This document shows positions 58,391 to 64,000 of a DNA stretch of 64,000 bases, in pieces. A program made the position numbers and the translations under genes. The stretch's first letter is position 1. The number at the start of each line of letters is the position of its first letter. This stretch comes from Adiantum capillus-veneris. Its lineage: Eukaryota > Streptophyta > Polypodiopsida > Polypodiales > Pteridaceae. The notes under the pieces are model-generated. The model searched no databases. It was not told the DNA's origin and saw nothing but the letters and a program-made list of their open reading frames with translations. The stretch lies in contig CM043947.1 in NCBI GenBank assembly GCA_014529385.2, forward strand, positions 115,153,587 to 115,217,586. Direction: 5' to 3'.

Positions 58391-59220
58391 TCTTACCAAT
58401 CTTCTCAGATTGCGAATCGGAGCTCTAGATAGCAAGATATGGTCAGAGGATTATTTTCTGGGGACCGGGTCTGAGCCCACTTGACCACATTGGGAAAGGC
58501 GCCATCTGGCATTGTTTCGGACTCACCAAGATTCTCGAAGATAGTAGGTGTTATATGGAGTCAGCACGAATCGACTACATGTCAATCGGATGCTTGGTCG
58601 ACCAGATACGGGGAGATGAAGTTGGGAGCCGTGGGCAGTGAACAAGTCGCAGATGATTTTTTCTTATTTTTGTGGCCTCGAATAGCGGACTCCGGGGAGT
58701 CGGAATGCACTGGGATTTGCATGGCCGGGAACCGGTACAGGGGGGACTCGGCACAGCTTTGCGTCTTGGTGATTGGGTCACCAGGTGATGTATGGCATGC
58801 AACGCAAGTAAAGGGGAAAAAATGGGCTAGAGGAGGTTTAGTGGAGGAAAAAACTTGGAATTTCAAGTCCTTGAAGACTGCTTAAGGCAGCGAATGCCAC
58901 GTGGCAGGGATGTAATCTCGTATGCGCAAAACAGGGCCAAGAGCTTATGCCATACGTACTGGGGCATGGCCCCCTTGGAGAGTACACAAGAGTAGGGGAG
59001 AGAGATCCTTGAGCTCGTGGCCATGGCCGTGAGCACTGGGCGCTGTGTGGTCGAAGGCAGTGGCGTGCAGCGGCGTTGCAGAGTGGTAGACGACGGTTTT
59101 GGCTAGCCAGGAGGCCTGCGCCCATGCGGGCGGCGATTTGGCATTAGTGACGTGGCGCATACCCGTGGGGGAGGATGCCCGCGGACCTTGGGACCCAGTT
59201 TTTTCGAAAAGGGAGACCCC
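58391..59220. other. Unassigned, relatively GC-rich sequence
   Basis: An ATG-initiated plus-strand frame at 58481-58885 (134 codons) is open but unlike any family I know, with overlapping antisense frames. Higher G+C makes chance open frames likely. Not called as a gene. Confidence 0.4.
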
Positions 59221-59547
59221 CACTACAACACAACATGGAGATATCGACGCGCGTATATCGATGAAATTAGCGGGCGTCGCTATACGCGTCAATATACGTG
59301 TCACAATGTACGTCGATATACGTGCGGAAAGGCTTCACTTCCCACGCGTATATCGATGCCTATAGAGACGCGTATATTGACGCAAAAGAAATTGGGGAAA
59401 AAAAGAGAAACCCGCGCACAGCAGGGGCCATTTTGGCCTTCGCTCTGCTCAAATCTTGGCCTCCACTTGCTGCGCAGGTATTATGCCCCCCCCCAACCCC
59501 TCTCTCTCTCTCTCTCTCTCTACATCGTGTGTGTGTGTGTGTGTGTA

Positions 59548-59602
<55 letters not shown>

Positions 59603-59615
59603 TAGATAGATAGAT
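59221..59615 (+). mobile_element. CACTA element C, 5' terminus with subterminal repeats and microsatellite
   Basis: Begins CACTACAACACAACATGGAG at 59221, followed by about seven copies of the ACGCGTATATCGACG-type motif in both orientations (to about 59390), then AGAGAAACCCGCG and CTTGCTGCGCAGGTATTATG, all shared with element A in inverted orientation. A CT / GT / GA microsatellite follows (59502-59598), then the tail of an inserted LINE. The rest of C would lie beyond the window. Confidence 0.85.
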
Positions 59616-59646
59616 TTTATTATCGTCCTCGGAGGTCAAATATGAC

Positions 59647-62600
59647 CTATGGGACCAAAGTTACATGTGATGTAGTATGTGTATGGCTGATGAGTGACTC
59701 TCGATGCTCCAAAATTGTAGTGATGAGAGTCGCAATGGAGAGCCCACACTTTGGCTGGGAGAGGAAAGTGTGTAGGTCTAAGTTATGGCTGAAAATGTGA
59801 GAGAAGCAAGTTCGGATGTGATCAAAAGCTGAGCACTCTAGTAGTGTGTGGTACTCAGACTCTCGAACTTGTAGTGAGCATAATGTGCACAATCGATTTG
59901 ACTCTTCTCCATTGCCCCAACGCCCTATCTCGCATCGAAGGAAATGGGAGCTAAGCCGAATTGCTGCGATAGTGCGTATCGCAGACAAGGGAATAGGCTC
60001 AAGCATGTAAGTGTGAGTACGGTTTCCTCTCTCAGCGAAGAACATGGTTTTGTAGTTGGGGGCAATATAGGTGGTGTAATGTATGAAGTGTGACCCACCG
60101 GATTTCTCCCAAACCGTAATACATTGGCGTTGTAGAAAAGCTTCATTCACTTGAGAGTCAATTGAAGCATCATGTAGCAAGTGTAATGCATCCCATCTCC
60201 CAAACCACTTCTTTATGTCTTGCATCCATCCCGTGCTCAAGATCTTGCTTTTATGCGTCTTTTGAACTTTTTTGCTTGCTTCTCATGCAATTGTAGGAAG
60301 TCGATGTGAGGGGTTTTGACGCATCTTTATCATGTACTCCACAACCCTTTCCATGCCCATAACCTCAATTGGAAGAGATCCCGACTCAAGAAGTAGGAGC
60401 ATATATGGTGTTTGTGTCTTAACTTGGAGAAAGTTTGTAAGAAAACGCTTTTGGACATTCTCAAACTCTTTCTAAGTAGACTTTGAGATGCTCCCACCCC
60501 ACACTTCAACTCCATAAAGAAGAACCGGTGTCACCAATGCATCAAAAAGATACTTCTTGAGAACCCAACACTTGATGTTTCCCGCATTACACATGTTCTC
60601 AAATGCATAAAATGCTCTCTTTCCCGCTTCCAAACGACGCATAGCACATTCATGCCACTTGTGATTGGATGGAACCTCAAGGCCAAGGTACTTAAAGGTC
60701 TCAACAACATCAAGTGTCTCGGTGTTGTACACAATGCATGGCTTATCCTTATGGTTGGTTTTCACAAGCATAACCTTTGTTTTGGATTCATTTACAATCA
60801 GCCCACTATGCAAGCAAAAGTTCTCAAGGACAACCATAAGCTTTTGTGCATCTTCTAAAGTGTGTGCTAGAAGCACTACATCATCCGCATACAACAAAAT
60901 CATGATTACCGCATTGCAAATAGTGACCTCTTCAATGCCTTCTTCTTGCATAAAGTCAAGTACCATTTGTTCCAATTGATCGATGCATAGACCAAAGAGA
61001 GTTGGTGACAATGGACATCCTTGTTTAACCCCAATAGTGCTTACAAAAATTTCTGAAATTTCTCTTTCCATGCGCAATTGACAAATCACCTTCTCATAGA
61101 TTCGAGAAACCGCAAGCATAAACTCACTTGGCACTTGGAGTTCTTCCATCCTTCTCCACAAATTGTTACGTGGAATCATATCAAAGGCTTTCTTAAAGTC
61201 CACAAAACAACAATACAATCGCTTGCCTTTCAACCGACTTTCCTCCATGAGAACACGAAGAGTGACAAGATGATCAATGGTGCTATGGCATCGACGAAAA
61301 CCCGCTTGTCCCTTTGCACGCTTGTCATTCTCTTCAGTCCAATCACTCAATTTCATCTCCATTATGCACCCAAATAACTTTGCCATAAGAGACCCAATCA
61401 TTATAGTCCGGTAGTTGCTTACATTCTTTACATCCCCTCCTTTATGCAAAGGCTTAACCCAATTAGTACTCCAATCATAAGGCATACCATATTGAAGTGC
61501 AAGGTTGAACATATCACACATCCACTCATGGGTAAAATCTCCCGTCCATTTGATCATCTCCGGCTTGATACCTTGAAGATCTCCCGCTTTGCGAGGGGAG
61601 AACTTTTCAAGCCCACCGCATACATCCTCAATAGTAAAAAAAGACGGCATACATGGGAGTGAACCATAAAATGGCATTTTTTCAGTATTTTCTTGCTCAT
61701 ATAGTTGCCTACAATGTGTGTACATATCCACTAGACTCAAGTTACCAAAATTCTCAACCCGCTTGCCTCTCAAGTTTCTCCAAAATCTTCCACATGCATG
61801 TGCCTTTTCTTGGACTTGAAATTCTTGTTGCTTTACTTCCCATCTTCTTCTCTTCTTTTGAATCAATGCCTTGTATGTATGCAAATGACTTTGATAGTTG
61901 TCTTTGTCCATAGTTGCATCAAGCTTTATCAAGGACTTTCGAGCATCTTGACATTCTTTATCAAACCACCTTTTGCGTGATCTATCTTTGTTGATACCAT
62001 GGAGATGCTTTATGGCAAAGCATTCTTCCGCACAAGAACAAATAGCTTTCTTGAAAGCTTCCCATTTAGTTTCCAATGGTGCATCACATTGAAGCTTTGT
62101 CATCCATAATTTTTGCTCAACCATTTCAATGTACATTGGTGCCCGTTTGAAATCCATACATAGTGATAACTTCTCTTTCCTTTGGCTGAGATTATCATGC
62201 TTAGTTGCTTCTCCACATGAAAGGTCAATACATAAGGTGCGATGGTCGGATTCCGGGGTCCATTGACCAAACATAAAACTCTTTATGCGATACATGATGG
62301 CTTCAGAGAGTAGCATATAGTCAATCACACTATCTCCATTATGTCTTCTACATGTAAATCCATTGGTTCCACTCCACAAAGATACACCATTGGCAATGAG
62401 CATACCCGTGCTATTACACATGTGTAAAAGTAACTTTCCATAGTGATCCGGCTCTTTCTCATCCATTGAAGTACGATCATACAAGTGAACTTCCTCCAAC
62501 TCCCTTGAAATGTATGGCATATCAAATTGTTGAGTATCATGTTGCAATGTTTTTGTGCGAGCATTCATATTCCCAAATACAATAACATCACCTTCACCTT

Positions 62601-63039
62601 TGAAATAAGCAATGTCCTCTTCCAAATCAGAAAATGGTTGATCTCTATCCATGCAAGCATAAAAGGGAGAATCATGATGAGGAATGTAGCAACCGGCTAC
62701 AAAAATGGGTGCTCTTTTTGGTGTCATAATTTTCAGCCATACATAACGTTTGTACTTGTCATCTTTCACAATTGATACAAAATCTTCCAATCCTTTCTTA
62801 ACCATACATGCTAACCCTCCTTGTCCTCTTCGTTGCTTGAGATTCTTTGACCACATCAATGAATGTACATTGTAATCCTCCAAGCCGTTAATCCTTTGTG
62901 TATCATGCTCCCAAGTTTCAACAAGAAGTACAACATCGGCTTTGCTTGTTAGTTCATCAATGCCAACCCCCGCATTCCATGGGTATCCATTACAATTCCA
63001 AAAGCATATTTTCAATTGTAACTCGGTCTCATAGGTCAC
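59647..63039 (-). pseudogene. LINE ORF2: endonuclease, reverse transcriptase, zinc knuckle (two stops)
   Basis: A 1,131-codon frame from ATG at 63039. Endonuclease of the APE type: FWNCNG (residues 13-18), LLVETWE (Glu41), GNMNAR at about 156-161, SDH near residue 266. RT: AGDLQGIKPEMIKW, NWVKPLHKGGDVKNVSNYRT, AGFRRCHSTIDHL, CFVDFKKAFDMI, GVKQGCPLSPTLF, LLYADDVVLL (about 716). The C-terminus has a Cys-His pattern CTLCSLQVRESEYHTLLEC. TAG at 60472-60474 (codon 856) and TGA at 60283-60285 (codon 919) cut the C-terminal third. The endonuclease catalytic Asp of GDxN is Asn (codon 62569-62571). The RT core is intact. The protein would nick DNA and reverse-transcribe its own RNA; this copy probably cannot. 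Confidence 0.93.
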
Positions 63040-63045
63040 GCATCC

Positions 63046-63996
63046 CTATTTGCTTGAGAGACTTGCCTCCTCCTTGGGCACATTTTCTTCATGAGATATT
63101 TCCTTGTTTTTATTATTCTTTTCCTCATATGCCTTGCCACGCATATTTTGTTGCTTAATAGTGCGATCTTCACATACAAAACATTTTGTATTCCTCAAAT
63201 AGATCCAACTATTATCAAGGATAATCTTTCGCTTGGTCTCATCCGGCATGGTGCATACAATTGGCCGTTCTCCCGAGCGAGGAGCTCCTTGCTTCCCCAC
63301 TCTATGTGCTCCACAGACTATAACTCCGGGCATGCCAAAGTGGGTTTTGAAGAAATCTTCAATAACAATGGCAAGAGAAGGAGGTGTCTCTAACTTCTCT
63401 TCGGGAATTCCACGAATAACAATGTTCTTGGAACGTCGCTCCCGTTCCTTCAACTCCTCCACATCTACATTCTCAACATTCTTTGTTTGAACCATAGCTT
63501 GCATGAGTGAGGAATTAGAAACCACATTGCTACCACATACATTAGCCCAAGACTTGTTTGTGCATACATTTTTCATGTCGCATACATCCCGGCTCATAGT
63601 GTCAAATTTCTCCTCTTTCAATACATGGTCATGCTCTACTTTGCTCATCCGCTCCTTCAAAGCATTCAAGTCCACAAGAGAGCGTTTACATTCCTTGACT
63701 TCCTCTTCAAGTTGCATCAAACGTGTTGTTTGCATCTCAAGTGTCCTCTTGAGATTCTCATTCTCAACCACAAGTACCCTTAGTGTGCCATTCTCCATTG
63801 CAAGTGCTCATAAGTCTTCGCCTTGTTTGTTTACGGTCTCTTGCAATGATACCAAGTACGCCATGATCATGGTTTCCGATGTCGTTGGTTGGGTGGTTGT
63901 GTTGCTATCTCCACACTTAGGAGATTTTGGATCATTTTCCACAATGGTTGTGGACCTTGTTGAAGAAGAAGAACCCTTGCGAGTGCCGGAAGACAT
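63046..63996 (-). pseudogene. LINE ORF1: coiled-coil, RRM-like RNA-binding protein (one stop)
   Basis: A 316-residue frame from ATG at 63996, with one TGA at 63805-63807 (codon 64). A Ser/Thr-rich N-terminus is followed by a heptad-rich coiled coil (about residues 65-150), then ELKERERRSKNIVIRGIPEE and GAHRVGKQGAPRSGERPIVC. This order, coiled coil then RRM-like and C-terminal domain, is that of L1 ORF1 proteins, which bind the element RNA as trimers. It ends in a Lys/Asn/Glu-rich tail. An internal ATG (63798) directly after the stop could restart a 250-residue protein holding all recognised domains. Confidence 0.85.
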
Positions 63997-64000
63997 TGTA

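Larger units (their letters stand above)
59600..64000 (-). mobile_element. L1-type LINE, nearly complete, inserted in CACTA C
   Basis: ORF1 and ORF2 on the minus strand, six bases apart, and a 3' end that reads GACGATAATAAA followed by (ATCT)n and then the (CT)n of the CACTA element. There is no poly(A) tail. Both ORFs keep one frame throughout, with only three stop codons, so this is a young copy. The 5' end is at or beyond the window edge. Confidence 0.9.

Noticed and set aside
58481-58885. 134-codon plus-strand frame
   Set aside because: Open frames overlap it on the other strand and it resembles nothing; in G+C-rich sequence this length can arise by chance.

Overview
The window is nuclear DNA of a land plant with a large, repeat-choked genome. 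This follows from the families present: CACTA transposons with tnp2-type transposase, Copia and chromodomain Ty3/Gypsy retrotransposons primed by initiator tRNA-Met, zinc-knuckle plant LINEs, and a DUF1677 gene, a family known from land plants. The many long CT/GA and CA/GT tracts, and a LINE with a short tandem-repeat tail, make me lean weakly towards a fern or another non-angiosperm. The sequence alone does not settle this. I found no rRNA, tRNA, CRISPR or prokaryotic-type gene.

Layout. 1-3652 is the right end of a CACTA element (A) with a broken tnp2 transposase on the minus strand. 3653-7469 is a second, different CACTA element (B), probably split by A. 7598-8592 is an array of five palindromes phased at about 285 bp. 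8729-9305 and 16108-16722 are a direct repeat pair that brackets a Copia element (9509-14746; two 321-bp LTRs, TAGAT target duplication, five in-frame stops). 17465-17637 is a 19-bp minisatellite. 18240-20230 is a decayed LINE. 23464-23823 is the one plausible host gene (DUF1677). 24561-24990 is an inverted-repeat element. 26324-30165 is a decayed Ty3/Gypsy element on the minus strand with a small insertion. 30284-34410 and 36536-41315 are two copies of one LINE family with the same 5' breakpoint. 42280-44950 is an unidentified decayed region. 44957-50314 is a chromodomain Ty3/Gypsy element with paired LTRs, a TAGTA target duplication and an internal deletion. 50790-58390 is an unusual, poorly understood retroelement-like region: an LTR-like end with polypurine tract and TATA box, a large acidic coiled-coil ORF, a second palindrome array and a protease remnant, all read on the minus strand. 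59221 onwards is the 5' end of a third CACTA element (C, same family as A), interrupted by a nearly complete L1-type LINE (about 59600-64000, minus strand).

Apart from the DUF1677 ORF, every recognisable coding region belongs to a mobile element and is broken, so there is no host operon or pathway to describe. The elements do show nesting (LINE in CACTA C, Copia between direct repeats, A probably in B, MITE-like insertions inside two element ORFs). All three CACTA ends share one layout: CACTA terminus, GC-rich subterminal repeats, then a long CT/CA microsatellite. The best candidates for something undescribed are the coiled-coil ORF at 51598-55285 with its LTR-like end, and the two palindrome-phased repeat arrays.
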